Made by a program: the position numbers and the translations under genes. DNA of 64,000 bases from RGIG4576 sp964606575 (lineage in GTDB: Bacteria; Bacteroidota; Bacteroidia; Bacteroidales; Muribaculaceae): assembly GCA_964606575.1 (NCBI GenBank), contig CAZSHA010000005.1, positions 1 to 64,000 of the forward strand. Direction: 5' to 3'. How positions within the stretch are numbered: the first letter of the stretch is position 1; every line of letters begins with the position of its first letter. The notes under the pieces are model-generated. The model was not told where the DNA came from, did not search any database, and worked only from the letters and a program-made list of their open reading frames with translations. Below, piece after piece: positions 8,109 through 16,800 of the stretch.

Positions 8109-9290
8109 GTGGGAAGCAGATTGTTAGGATGTGTAGGCGGCTCGGTGAGGCGAGGATGCTTGTCGTTGGCTCGCCGTCCGGTGTTTTATCTGGTGAGTAT
8201 AGTGCTAATACCGCTAGGTGTGGCTGCTTTTCTTATTTCGCTTATGGACGAGGGTGTGGCAAACCGTGTACCTAGCGCAATGGTGGATCTTGACCATAGC
8301 GAGGCTTCTCGTGCAATATCCCGTAATCTTGATGCGTTGCAACAGGTGGATATTCGCTACAAGTTGAACTCATATACTGAGGCTATGGACTATATGAAGC
8401 AAGATAAGATTATGGGGTTCTTCTTGATTCCCGAGGGCTTCGGCAACGAGTCTTTAGCGGGCAGGCAACCCGAACTCACTTACTATATTAACTTCGGATA
8501 TTTTGTGCCGGCATCGTTGTTGACCAAGGGATTTACTACTATGTCGATGCTCGCTAACGGGGCGGTGATACAAGGCACTCTCACGGCAAGGGGAATAGAT
8601 GAAAGCGAGATAAAGCCTGTCTTACAGCCTTTCGTAAACGATATTCACATGCTGGGCAACCCTTGGATGAATTATGGTATATATCTTGTCAATTCGTTCG
8701 CTCCTGGAGTGTTGGCGTTGATGGTGATGCTTGTAACATGCTATACGATAACCATGGAAATAAAGTCTGGTACTACTAGGGCGTGGCTTAACGAGGCTGG
8801 AGGTTCTATACTTGTGGCTCTATTCGGCAAGCTGTTGCCGCAGACTCTGCTGTTTGTCTTGACAGGATGGCTTATGCAGATTGGATTTTATGTGATAGCT
8901 GATTATCCTATGAACGGTGAGATGTGGACGATGTTGCTTGCCATGTTGCTTATGGTAGTGGGGTGTCAGGCTTTTGCCGTCACGGTGTGTTCTGTTGTGC
9001 CTAATCCACGCTATTCGTTGTCGGTGTGTTCACTAATCGGCATGTTGTCGTTCTCGCTCGGTGGCTACTCGTTCCCAGTAGAAGATATGTATCCGGGTTT
9101 GGCTGTATTCAGCTATATATTGCCGGTGCGTTACTATTTTTTGATATATGTAGACCAAGCGTTGAACGGATTGGGTTTTGTGTTCTCACGATACTATTAT
9201 GCGGCATTGCTCGTGTTCCCGCTTGTGTCGCTAGTGTTGTTGCCGCAGTTGAAGAAAGCATGCCGTAGACCGATTGTTTATGTTCCATGA
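8109..9290 (+). CDS. ABC-2 type transporter permease, first subunit
   Basis: This protein of 393 residues starts at GTG. It has the YhhJ/ABC-2 membrane layout: one N-terminal membrane helix (PVFYLVSIVLIPLGVAAFLI), a large periplasmic domain of about 150 residues with MVDLDHSEASRAISR, then five or six C-terminal helices from about residue 195 and a terminal VYVP. It pairs with the next gene, which overlaps it by four bases (ATGA). Together they form the inner-membrane part of an exporter. No ATP-binding subunit is encoded nearby. Confidence 0.9.
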   Translation: MGSRLLGCVGGSVRRGCLSLARRPVFYLVSIVLIPLGVAAFLISLMDEGVANRVPSAMVDLDHSEASRAISRNLDALQQVDIRYKLNSYTEAMDYMKQDKIMGFFLIPEGFGNESLAGRQPELTYYINFGYFVPASLLTKGFTTMSMLANGAVIQGTLTARGIDESEIKPVLQPFVNDIHMLGNPWMNYGIYLVNSFAPGVLALMVMLVTCYTITMEIKSGTTRAWLNEAGGSILVALFGKLLPQTLLFVLTGWLMQIGFYVIADYPMNGEMWTMLLAMLLMVVGCQAFAVTVCSVVPNPRYSLSVCSLIGMLSFSLGGYSFPVEDMYPGLAVFSYILPVRYYFLIYVDQALNGLGFVFSRYYYAALLVFPLVSLVLLPQLKKACRRPIVYVP

Positions 9291-10477
9291 CTAAAATCCT
9301 ATATGTGATGAAGCGTGTGTTTACAAGCATTTTCAGGGTATGGAAGCGTGAGTTCCATGTGGTGTATGCCGATTTGGGTGTTATGGTGTTCTTCTTCCTA
9401 TTGCCCTTTGCCTATCCCATAGTCTATTCTGCCATCTATAACCCCGAATTCGCTCGGGATGTGCCTGTCGTGGTGGTTGATAATAGCCGCTCGTCGTTGA
9501 CGAGAGAGTATGTGAGGCATTTGGATGCTACGCAATACCTTAAAGTCAAGAGATATGTCGCCAATATGCAAGAGGCGCGGCGTGCTATGGCTGAAAAGGA
9601 ATGTTATGGTATAGTGTGCTTTCCGCAAGATTTTTCGCAACGTGTGGGCAGGGATGAGGTGGCTACGCTTGAGCTATATTGCGATATGAGCTTGTTGTTG
9701 CGTTATAAGAGCTTGTTGCTGGCTGTCACATCGGTGGCTGAAGAGATGGGTACGGAGATTCAGGTTGAGAGGCTGTCCGACTTGTCTGGAGCGTCATCGG
9801 CTATGGTGGGGTTGCCCATTCCTTATAAGCTAGAGCCGGTAGGTAATGAGTCGCAAGGGTTGGCATCGGCGTTGTTGCCTGGAATATTGGTGTTGATACT
9901 TCAACAAAGCGTGATTTTAGCTATCTGTTTTCTTGGAGCTACATCACGTGAGCGTGCTAAGTCACGTGGCGGTGTAGACCCTATGCAGATTGGGGCTGGC
10001 GTGCTTAGTACGATGATAGGCAAGGCGTTGTGTTATTTCGTGATAATGCTTGTTCCTGCTATCTTCCTAGTGCATTTTGTTCCTATAATATTTTCGTTCC
10101 CCATGAATGGCGATGTGGTGGACTTGATTGTGTTCTTTGTTCCATATCTATTGGCTGTAATCTTTTTCGGGATGATGATACAGCAGTTTGTGCCAGACAG
10201 GGAATCCACTATGCTCGTGTTCGTATTCTCCTCGATAGTATTTATTTTCTTGTCGGGAATATCTTGGCCTCGGTATGCGATGAGCGTATTTTGGCAGTTA
10301 GTTGGCGATTTAGTGCCGTCAACGTGGGCTATAACTGGTTTTGTCGGAATAAACACCTTGGGGGCAGAACTGTCACAACAGAGTCATGCCTATGTAATGC
10401 TGTGGGTTCTTGCAGTCGCCTATTTTGCGGTTTCATATATCCTGATGCGGTGCTTTGGTGGAAAACGCAAAGCCTGA
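9287..10477 (+). CDS. ABC-2 type transporter permease, second subunit
   Basis: This 396-residue protein is a paralogue of the preceding gene. It has an N-terminal membrane helix (LGVMVFFFLLPFAYPIVYSA), a periplasmic domain with VVVVDNSRSSLTREYVRHLD, and C-terminal helices from about residue 200, including MMIQQFVPDRESTMLVFVF. Two unlike permeases working as a heterodimer with HlyD and TolC partners are common in Bacteroidetes. The substrate cannot be told. The overlap with the first permease implies translational coupling. No clear terminator is seen before the tRNA-Pro promoter. Confidence 0.9.
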   Translation: MTKILYVMKRVFTSIFRVWKREFHVVYADLGVMVFFFLLPFAYPIVYSAIYNPEFARDVPVVVVDNSRSSLTREYVRHLDATQYLKVKRYVANMQEARRAMAEKECYGIVCFPQDFSQRVGRDEVATLELYCDMSLLLRYKSLLLAVTSVAEEMGTEIQVERLSDLSGASSAMVGLPIPYKLEPVGNESQGLASALLPGILVLILQQSVILAICFLGATSRERAKSRGGVDPMQIGAGVLSTMIGKALCYFVIMLVPAIFLVHFVPIIFSFPMNGDVVDLIVFFVPYLLAVIFFGMMIQQFVPDRESTMLVFVFSSIVFIFLSGISWPRYAMSVFWQLVGDLVPSTWAITGFVGINTLGAELSQQSHAYVMLWVLAVAYFAVSYILMRCFGGKRKA

Positions 10478-10553
10478 AGGCTACAATCCGTAGATATTAA
10501 GAGCCGATATGCAAAAAATTGCGTTTAAAAAGTCTGATTTTGTAAGGTAACTC

Positions 10554-10584
10554 TTTCGTGTCGACAAAAGATTGCGTATCTTTG
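10554..10584 (+). promoter_or_regulatory. tRNA-Pro promoter
   Basis: A near-consensus box TTTC at 10554-10557, 19 bases, then TATCTTTG at 10577-10584, 13 bases before the mature tRNA. Confidence 0.75.
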
Positions 10585-10597
10585 CACACAAATTATT

Positions 10598-10673
10598 CGG
10601 GATGTAGCTCAGTCCGGTTTAGAGTACTCGTCTGGGGGGCGAGTGGTCGCAAGTTCGAATCTTGTCATCCCGA
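10598..10673 (+). tRNA. tRNA-Pro (anticodon GGG)
   Basis: A 76-base cloverleaf. The acceptor CGGGATG pairs with CATCCCG; the D arm starts GCTC; the anticodon stem CTCGT/GCGAG holds the loop CTGGGGG with anticodon GGG; the T arm is CAAG-TTCGAAT-CTTG. CCA is not encoded. It reads CCC/CCU proline codons. Confidence 0.95.
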
Positions 10674-10684
10674 CAAAGCAAAAA

Positions 10685-10720
10685 CACTGATAATCACATG
10701 ATTATCAGTGCTTTTATTTT
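10685..10720 (+). terminator. tRNA-Pro terminator
   Basis: CACTGATAATC at 10685-10695 pairs perfectly with GATTATCAGTG at 10700-10710 around ACAT, followed by CTTTTATTTT. Confidence 0.85.
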
Positions 10721-10755
10721 GTGTACATTTATCTCAAATTTTAAGAGAGATATAA

Positions 10756-10810
10756 GAGTTATAGAAGTAATAAGAAGGGCAAACATTACTCCTATAACTC
10801 CTGTTGCTCT
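10756..10810 (-). terminator. hairpin downstream of the CoA-transferase gene
   Basis: GAGTTATAG-A-AGTAAT at 10756-10771 pairs with ATTACT-C-CTATAACTC at 10795-10810, a 15-pair stem with one mismatch. It lies 35 bases past the CoA-transferase stop. The tail on the minus strand is T-rich but not a clean run. Confidence 0.5.
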
Positions 10811-10845
10811 TATTCTCGGTCAGTGAATAAGTAATTGTCTAAGGA

Positions 10846-12342
10846 TTACTTATACTTTGCGAAGTCGGCTTTTGCCATTGAGCCTTGGTTGGCTAGCGCC
10901 AAGTGGAACTCGAAAGCCGCTTCTAGTGTGTGAGGAGTTTGACCTCCACGCTTGCTCAATGCCAAGTATTCGCGAAGCAAAGGACGGTAGTCAGGGTGAG
11001 CGCAATGCTCGATTACCTCGTGCGCACGTTGGATAGGCGATTTTCCTCTAAGGTCGGCAATACCTTGGTCGGTAATCACGATGTCTACTGAATGTTCGCT
11101 GTGGTCAAGGTGAGAAACCATAGGCACGATGTTGCTTATAGCGCCTTCCTTAGATTCCGACGGGCAGCTGAAAATTGAAATGTAGGCATTGCGTGTGAAA
11201 TCGCCCGATCCGCCTATTCCGTTCATCATCTTAATACCCGACACATGCGTAGAGTTCACATTACCGAAGATGTCGGCTTCGATAGCAGTGTTCATTGAGA
11301 TTACACCAAGACGGCGTACTATTTCAGGATGGTTGGAGATTTCGCATGGACGAAGCAACAGCTTGTCGCTTAGTTTGTCTATGTTGTCGAAGAATAGCTT
11401 GTTGGCATCGTTAGAGAATGTCATCGAGCTTGAGCTAGCGAATTTACACTTACCGCTCAATAGCAAGTTCACCACAGCGTCTTGCACCACCTCGGTATAC
11501 ATTTCAAACACCGGCACTTCTGGGTTTGCCTCTAGGCTGGCAAGCACAGCGTTAGCGATGTTGCCCACGCCCGATTGAAGCGGCAAGAATGTCTTAGGGA
11601 TTCTGCCTGCGCGCATTTCGCCTAGCAAGAAGTCGCAAACGAAGTTTCCGATACGCATAGTCTTCTCGTCAACTGGTGAGAACGCTCCTCCACCTATTGA
11701 TTCGCTTGTCTTCACCACGCCTACGATTTTCTTAGGGTCAACCTTTAAAACTGGGCTTCCCACACGATCGCTGGCAGTGTAGATAGGTATCTCACGACGG
11801 TAAGGAGGGTCAAGTGGCACATAGATGTCGTGCAAACCTCTTATCTCGGCTGGTATTTGGTCGTTCACCTCGATGATTATCTTCTCGGCAAGGGCTGCTA
11901 CGGTAGGGATGTTGCCCACGCCGGTGCCTAGCACGATTTCTCCGTCTTCGCTCACCGATTGAGCCTCAATGATGGCAACGTCAATCTTGCCGTAAGTGCC
12001 TTGGCGAATCTTTTGTGCCAATTCGCTCAAATGTAGGTCGAAGTAGTTCAATTTGTGAGCGTTCGCTCCCGCTCTAAGGTCTTTGTTTCCTTGGTAAGGA
12101 GTACGTTTGTCTAGAGCGTTTGCACGAGTTAATGCTCCGTCGGTGGCATCGTTGGTCGATGCTCCAGTGAACAAGTTAATCTTAAACTCACGACCTGCCG
12201 CATGCTCACGTTCAGCCTTCTCGGCGATAGCGGCAGTCACAACTTTAGGAGTACCGGCCGCCGTGAAGCCCGATGTACCCACATTATCACCATGTTTTAC
12301 ATATTCCGCAGCTTCTTGGGCTGTGATAATAGGAAATGCCAT
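10846..12342 (-). CDS. succinyl-CoA:acetate/propionate CoA-transferase
   Basis: This 498-residue protein belongs to the acetyl-CoA hydrolase/transferase family, succinate CoA-transferase branch. The family moves CoA between succinate and acetate or propionate, and in Bacteroidales it supports the succinate-propionate pathway. Visible marks are GTSGFTAAGTPK near residue 22, the catalytic glutamate in MYTEVVQDA (Glu284, equal to Glu294 of AarC by local alignment), the glycine-rich IGGSGDFTRNAYISIF, and HVSGIKMMNGIGG. Length is normal. It follows a small membrane-protein gene by 38 bases, so the two may share a promoter. Confidence 0.93.
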   Translation of the reverse strand: MAFPIITAQEAAEYVKHGDNVGTSGFTAAGTPKVVTAAIAEKAEREHAAGREFKINLFTGASTNDATDGALTRANALDKRTPYQGNKDLRAGANAHKLNYFDLHLSELAQKIRQGTYGKIDVAIIEAQSVSEDGEIVLGTGVGNIPTVAALAEKIIIEVNDQIPAEIRGLHDIYVPLDPPYRREIPIYTASDRVGSPVLKVDPKKIVGVVKTSESIGGGAFSPVDEKTMRIGNFVCDFLLGEMRAGRIPKTFLPLQSGVGNIANAVLASLEANPEVPVFEMYTEVVQDAVVNLLLSGKCKFASSSSMTFSNDANKLFFDNIDKLSDKLLLRPCEISNHPEIVRRLGVISMNTAIEADIFGNVNSTHVSGIKMMNGIGGSGDFTRNAYISIFSCPSESKEGAISNIVPMVSHLDHSEHSVDIVITDQGIADLRGKSPIQRAHEVIEHCAHPDYRPLLREYLALSKRGGQTPHTLEAAFEFHLALANQGSMAKADFAKYK

Positions 12343-12380
12343 AACTGTAATGTTTAATTAAAAGTTTATTTTTTGTGTTA

Positions 12381-12716
12381 TTAGAATTTACGTTTCAATA
12401 TCTCGTGTGCCACAATGGCTTTCCGCAAGTCCTCCATAGCAACGCCCGCATCGCTCTGTTTCATGCTGTAGGCTTCGTCGTCGGCAGGAACTGTCTTAAT
12501 GGTGCTCATGCCTTCATATTGCGGCTTTGGAGTCTGCTTTTTCCGTTCTCGGTGTTTCACGGTAGCCGATTCTTGCGTTTCCCTAGCCTCTGCCACTGGC
12601 GTGGCTACGGGTGGTATGGCGGGCTTTTTCTGCTTTTTCATGCTGTCGGCTATTCCGCCTGCAATCACTCCGCCTATAATCAACACAGGAATCAGTATAT
12701 CCCAAAAATCTTCCAT
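12381..12716 (-). CDS. small single-pass membrane protein
   Basis: This 111-residue protein has one N-terminal membrane segment (WDILIPVLIIGGVIAGGIAD) and a cytosolic tail rich in Lys, Glu and Pro (KHRERKKQTPKPQYEG). The last 30 residues form a probable helix (AMEDLRKAIVAHEILKRKF). Similar small proteins of unknown role are common in Bacteroidales. It lies just upstream of the CoA-transferase on the same strand. Confidence 0.7.
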   Translation of the reverse strand: MEDFWDILIPVLIIGGVIAGGIADSMKKQKKPAIPPVATPVAEARETQESATVKHRERKKQTPKPQYEGMSTIKTVPADDEAYSMKQSDAGVAMEDLRKAIVAHEILKRKF

Positions 12717-12733
12717 AAAAACACATTAACCCT

Positions 12734-12741
12734 CAAAAGTA
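12734..12741 (-). promoter_or_regulatory. -7 element TACTTTTG (minus strand)
   Basis: A match to TAnnTTTG 18 bases before the small membrane protein start. It is the likely promoter of that gene and perhaps of the CoA-transferase; the -33 box is weak. Confidence 0.5.
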
Positions 12742-12781
12742 GCAATTATTTTTCAAAATCATCCACTTTTTGTGAAACTTC

Positions 12782-12811
12782 TTGTTTTTAGGCGGAATTT
12801 TACTACCTTTG
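12782..12811 (+). promoter_or_regulatory. promoter of the first propeller-amidase operon
   Basis: TTG at 12782-12784, 19 bases, then TACCTTTG at 12804-12811. It is a good Bacteroidetes promoter, leaving a leader of about 115 bases. Confidence 0.75.
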
Positions 12812-12933
12812 TGCATTAAGATAAATCTAAAAACTGAGGCTTAGCAGAGGCAAAGCCATAAAAAAGACAATTATTCAAGGTATATTGAAAAAACAAATTA
12901 TATAACTAACAACAACTTAAAACTAAAAAGCTT

Positions 12934-13857
12934 ATGAAGAAAATTTTTCTTTGTCTTGCTGTCGTTACAGGATTGACTGCAAACGCACAATTGTTTGAAG
13001 TCGTTAAGACACAGCAAGTTGAAACAGGCACTAGAACGGAGGCTTACCATCCTCGTTTTATGCCCGACGGAAAATCCCTATTGGTTAGTTCCGAGAACTA
13101 TCAAGGGTTAGGACTCGTGAGTCTAGAAACAAAACAGTACACTCACCTCACCGACATGGATGGGGCAGGTTATTATCCAGCAATCAGCGATGACGGTTCA
13201 ACCATCATCACCCGCAACATCAATTATGAGGCTCAAAACATGTCGCTTTACAAGATTGATGTGAAGAAAAGATCACTTACCGTACTAGAAAAAGACATCG
13301 AGCATATCAACCGTGTCGACATGTTCAACGGCAACCTTACTTACGCCCTTCAAGGCCGTACATATAAAAAGAGCGTGTCAAAGATGATTACTCCTATCGC
13401 GCGTCCTAAGACTGTCCTTGTCACTGAGGAAGATTTGAAGGTCGTTGTTTATATCGACGGCGCGCGTAGTGTGATAGATCCATTATCAACAGAAGAATGC
13501 GATGCTCAATACTGCTGGTCTAGCCTTTCTCCCGACCAATCTAAGGTGTGCTTCGTGAGCGGAGCTAACGCTTACGTGTGCAATCTTGACGGTTCAAATT
13601 TAGTGAACCTAGGCGAGTTGCGCGCTCCAGTATGGCAGAGCGATGAAGTTGTCGTAGGCATGCTTGACGAAGATGACGGTCACGTGTTCACCGCAAGTGA
13701 TATAGTGGCTGTGGCGGTTGACGGATCAAAACGCCAAGTATTGACTGCTAAGTCGAGTGAGATTAAGATGTTCCCATCGGTGTCGGCTGACGGCAGCCAA
13801 GTGGCTTATAACACTATCGATGGTAAGATTTATTTAATGACTATTAAAAAGAAATAA
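12934..13857 (+). CDS. secreted TolB-like beta-propeller protein, copy 1
   Basis: This 307-residue protein has a signal peptide (MKKIFLCLAVVTGLTANAQ) and blades of the PD40/TolB type: FMPDGKSLLVSSENY, ISDDGSTIITRN, SLSPDQSKVCFVSG and VSADGSQVAYNTIDGKIYL. It starts three bases before the large amidase gene. A paralogue with the same start region, blade order and last residues occurs at 29983, also before an amidase. The pairing suggests that the two products act together at the cell surface or in the periplasm. PD40 propellers usually bind proteins or peptidoglycan-linked partners; the partner here is an inference. Confidence 0.8.
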   Translation: MKKIFLCLAVVTGLTANAQLFEVVKTQQVETGTRTEAYHPRFMPDGKSLLVSSENYQGLGLVSLETKQYTHLTDMDGAGYYPAISDDGSTIITRNINYEAQNMSLYKIDVKKRSLTVLEKDIEHINRVDMFNGNLTYALQGRTYKKSVSKMITPIARPKTVLVTEEDLKVVVYIDGARSVIDPLSTEECDAQYCWSSLSPDQSKVCFVSGANAYVCNLDGSNLVNLGELRAPVWQSDEVVVGMLDEDDGHVFTASDIVAVAVDGSKRQVLTAKSSEIKMFPSVSADGSQVAYNTIDGKIYLMTIKKK

Positions 13858-13860
13858 GCC

Positions 13861-16800
13861 ATGAGAAAGATATATTTACTAGCTTCTTTGTTTGTTTGTT
13901 TGTTTGTACTTGACGCTTCTGCCGGTAGCGGAACTGGAACAAGTACAACAAATAAGACCTATACGGCTCAATCTGGTACTGCTAATTTCGGCGGAAAGAA
14001 ATTCTATATCAATCCGGGACACGGCGGCCACAGCTCCGATGACCGTCCTACGGCAATGCCTCTAGGCGTGGCTATGTTCTATGAGTCAGATGCCAACCTT
14101 ACCCGCTCTTTCTATTTGAGGGATTTCCTATATAAGAATAATGCCAACGTGAGAATGTCACGTGAATCAAATACCGATAACGATGACCTTCCGTTGTCAA
14201 CTATCGCTTCTTATTCGAGCAGTTATGGCGGTTACTTCATTTCGCTTCACTCTAATGGTGCTAATGCGAGCGCTAACTATGTGGTGTCATTCTATCGTAC
14301 CACTTCTTCTGCTCCTTCTACCAACGCTGTTGCGGGTTCTTATGATATGGCTTATCAAGGCTCGATATGGCATGATGCGGTTAACTTGACCAATGAAACC
14401 TACGATACTCCTCGTGCTTTGGGTTGCCATGCTTTCTATGGTTATAACTTAGGCGTATTGGGTTCTAACTCAGCTGTTGGATATTTGGTGGAGTCATGGT
14501 TTCACGATTATCGTCCAGAATCGCTTCGTATGAAGAGCGATGCCTATAATAAGTTCTTGGCTTGGCAGATTGCACGTGCTGCAATGGTAAAACCGGGTGC
14601 TACCGGTACGCTAGGTAGTGTGATTGTGGGCGACATCCGTGACTTGGCTCAATCTTGCGGTTACACCAGTTATACCACACGAGGTCGTGACGCTTATCTT
14701 GCTATAAACGGCGCTACCGTTAACCTATACGATTCTACCGGTGCTACACAACTTCAAACTATGACCACCGACGATTGCTGTAACGGTGTGTATGCGTTCT
14801 TTGTTGATGCCGGCACTTATTATGTGGAAGTGAAAAAAGACGGTTACAAAACGCAAAAGAAGCAAGTGACCGTAGGGACTAACGCTCAAGTTAAGCAACT
14901 ATTCAGCTTGACTGCTGGTGCTGACGAAGGAATCAGCGCAAGTGCGGCTTCTGTAGACTTCAGCGCCGATGCCACTACAAATGTGGGCTCTAGCGTTTCG
15001 AAATCGTTTACAGTAACAGGGGAAGGATTGACTTCTACTATCTCTGTCACATCAAGCGATTCACAATTCTCAGTTTCTCCTGCCAGCCTTCCTGCAGCTG
15101 GTGGAACAGTGACAGTTACATATTCGCCTACTGCGGCTGGCTCGCACACTGCAAGTATCACGCTCACCAGCGGTGATTATAAAACTGTGGTAGTTGCTGA
15201 AGGTACAGCTAAGAATCCTCCATTGACGTTCACTGAAGTATGGAACTACAGCGAAACTTCGGCTGTGAATGCAACCGACGGTTGGACTGCCGATAAGACT
15301 TTGCTACGCAATATGTGCTATGGTGACGGTAAGTTGTATGTAGCCGCTGTAAGCTCAATAAAAGTGATTGACGCTAAGACCGGCACTTATATTAAGGATC
15401 TGGATATCACAGGTGTATCTGGTGGATGGCCTAAACTATGTGACGTTGAATATATTGACGGTAAAATTGTTGCAACCAACTATATTACAAATCCTGATAC
15501 TCAAGGTGCATTGAAGGTATATGTTTGGGACAATGACAATGCCGTTCCGCGCGTTTTCCTTGAAACTACCGATTTGTGTGGTTTCACGGCAGTAGGGGCA
15601 ACATTCAATATCAAGGGCGACTTGAACAACGGTACTATTTATTATGCCGCTGGTGGTGTGAATGATATTAATAAGATTGTTAGCTATGATATAGTGGACG
15701 GTGTTGCCTCTACAACGGCAAACGGCGTGTTTATCTCAGAGGACGGTACTGAGGAGGGGGCTATCGCTCTAGGTTATGCTCCTCGCGTTGTTCCTGACGT
15801 GAATGGCAAAATGTGGATTACGGGACAAAATTATTATCCTGTAGTGGTTGACGAAAATGGTATTATGTATGCTGCTTTGAACCCTGAGGCTCTTGGCAAC
15901 GATGAGGCTGGTAATGCTATCACTCCATTTGAATTCAAGGGGACTCAATATGCGTTCGCTACAAGATACACCACTTCTTCCGTCCTAGATGAGCGTTTGC
16001 GTGACGGTCGTGCGGTACTAGTGGATGCAACCGACGGCTGGGCTAATGCTGAAAGCATCGGTGAATATCCATCGGCAGGTCTGGGAACCACCCGTAACGC
16101 TTTGTTGAATACGGCTGTCGAGGTGGCTGTGAATGGTGACCAAGGCGTGGATATGTGGGTGCTTGTACAAAATCAAGGTATCGCGCACTACACTCATGGC
16201 ACTGCTGTCAATGCTCTAGTTCCTAAGCTATATGTAAGTGAAACTGCTTGGTCGCCAGAGAAGATTTTGGGTGACGGCACTGCTACCAAGATTATCGAAG
16301 TGAACGGTGTTAACTTGACTGGCGATGTGAGCTTGGCTATAAGCGGCGACAATGCCGATATGTACTCTATTGATGTTACTTCTATCGACAAGGATAACGG
16401 CTATGCCGAAGTTGAGGTGACTTACGCTCCAACTGCTACAGGCACACATGCCGCTACTATCACCGTGACAACCGACGGTGCTACTGCAGCGACTATCGCC
16501 CTTAACGGTACTTGCAAGCCTAACACATATCTAGAGGACAACATCACCGAAATGACCGAAGTGTGGGAACATTCTGCTACAAGTGCCCTAGCTGGAGCTA
16601 CTTGGATGTCAGAGTTCACTTATTTACGTTCTATCGTTGAAAATAACGGTAAATTGTATGTGCTAGAAGCATCTAGTGCTTATAAAGAAATGGCTACGCC
16701 TAATATATACATACTTGATGCGTATACAGGCGAATATAAAGGCAAATTGGATGTTACCGGTATGGCTGGCGGTACATTCATAGGTTCTTCATTGTCGAAA

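Noticed and set aside
10030..10500. Plus-strand frame of 156 codons over the second permease
   Set aside because: It overlaps the permease end in another frame, is cysteine-rich and lacks domain likeness.
11189..11578. Plus-strand open frame inside the CoA-transferase gene
   Set aside because: It is the shadow of a well-supported coding gene and has no recognisable domain.
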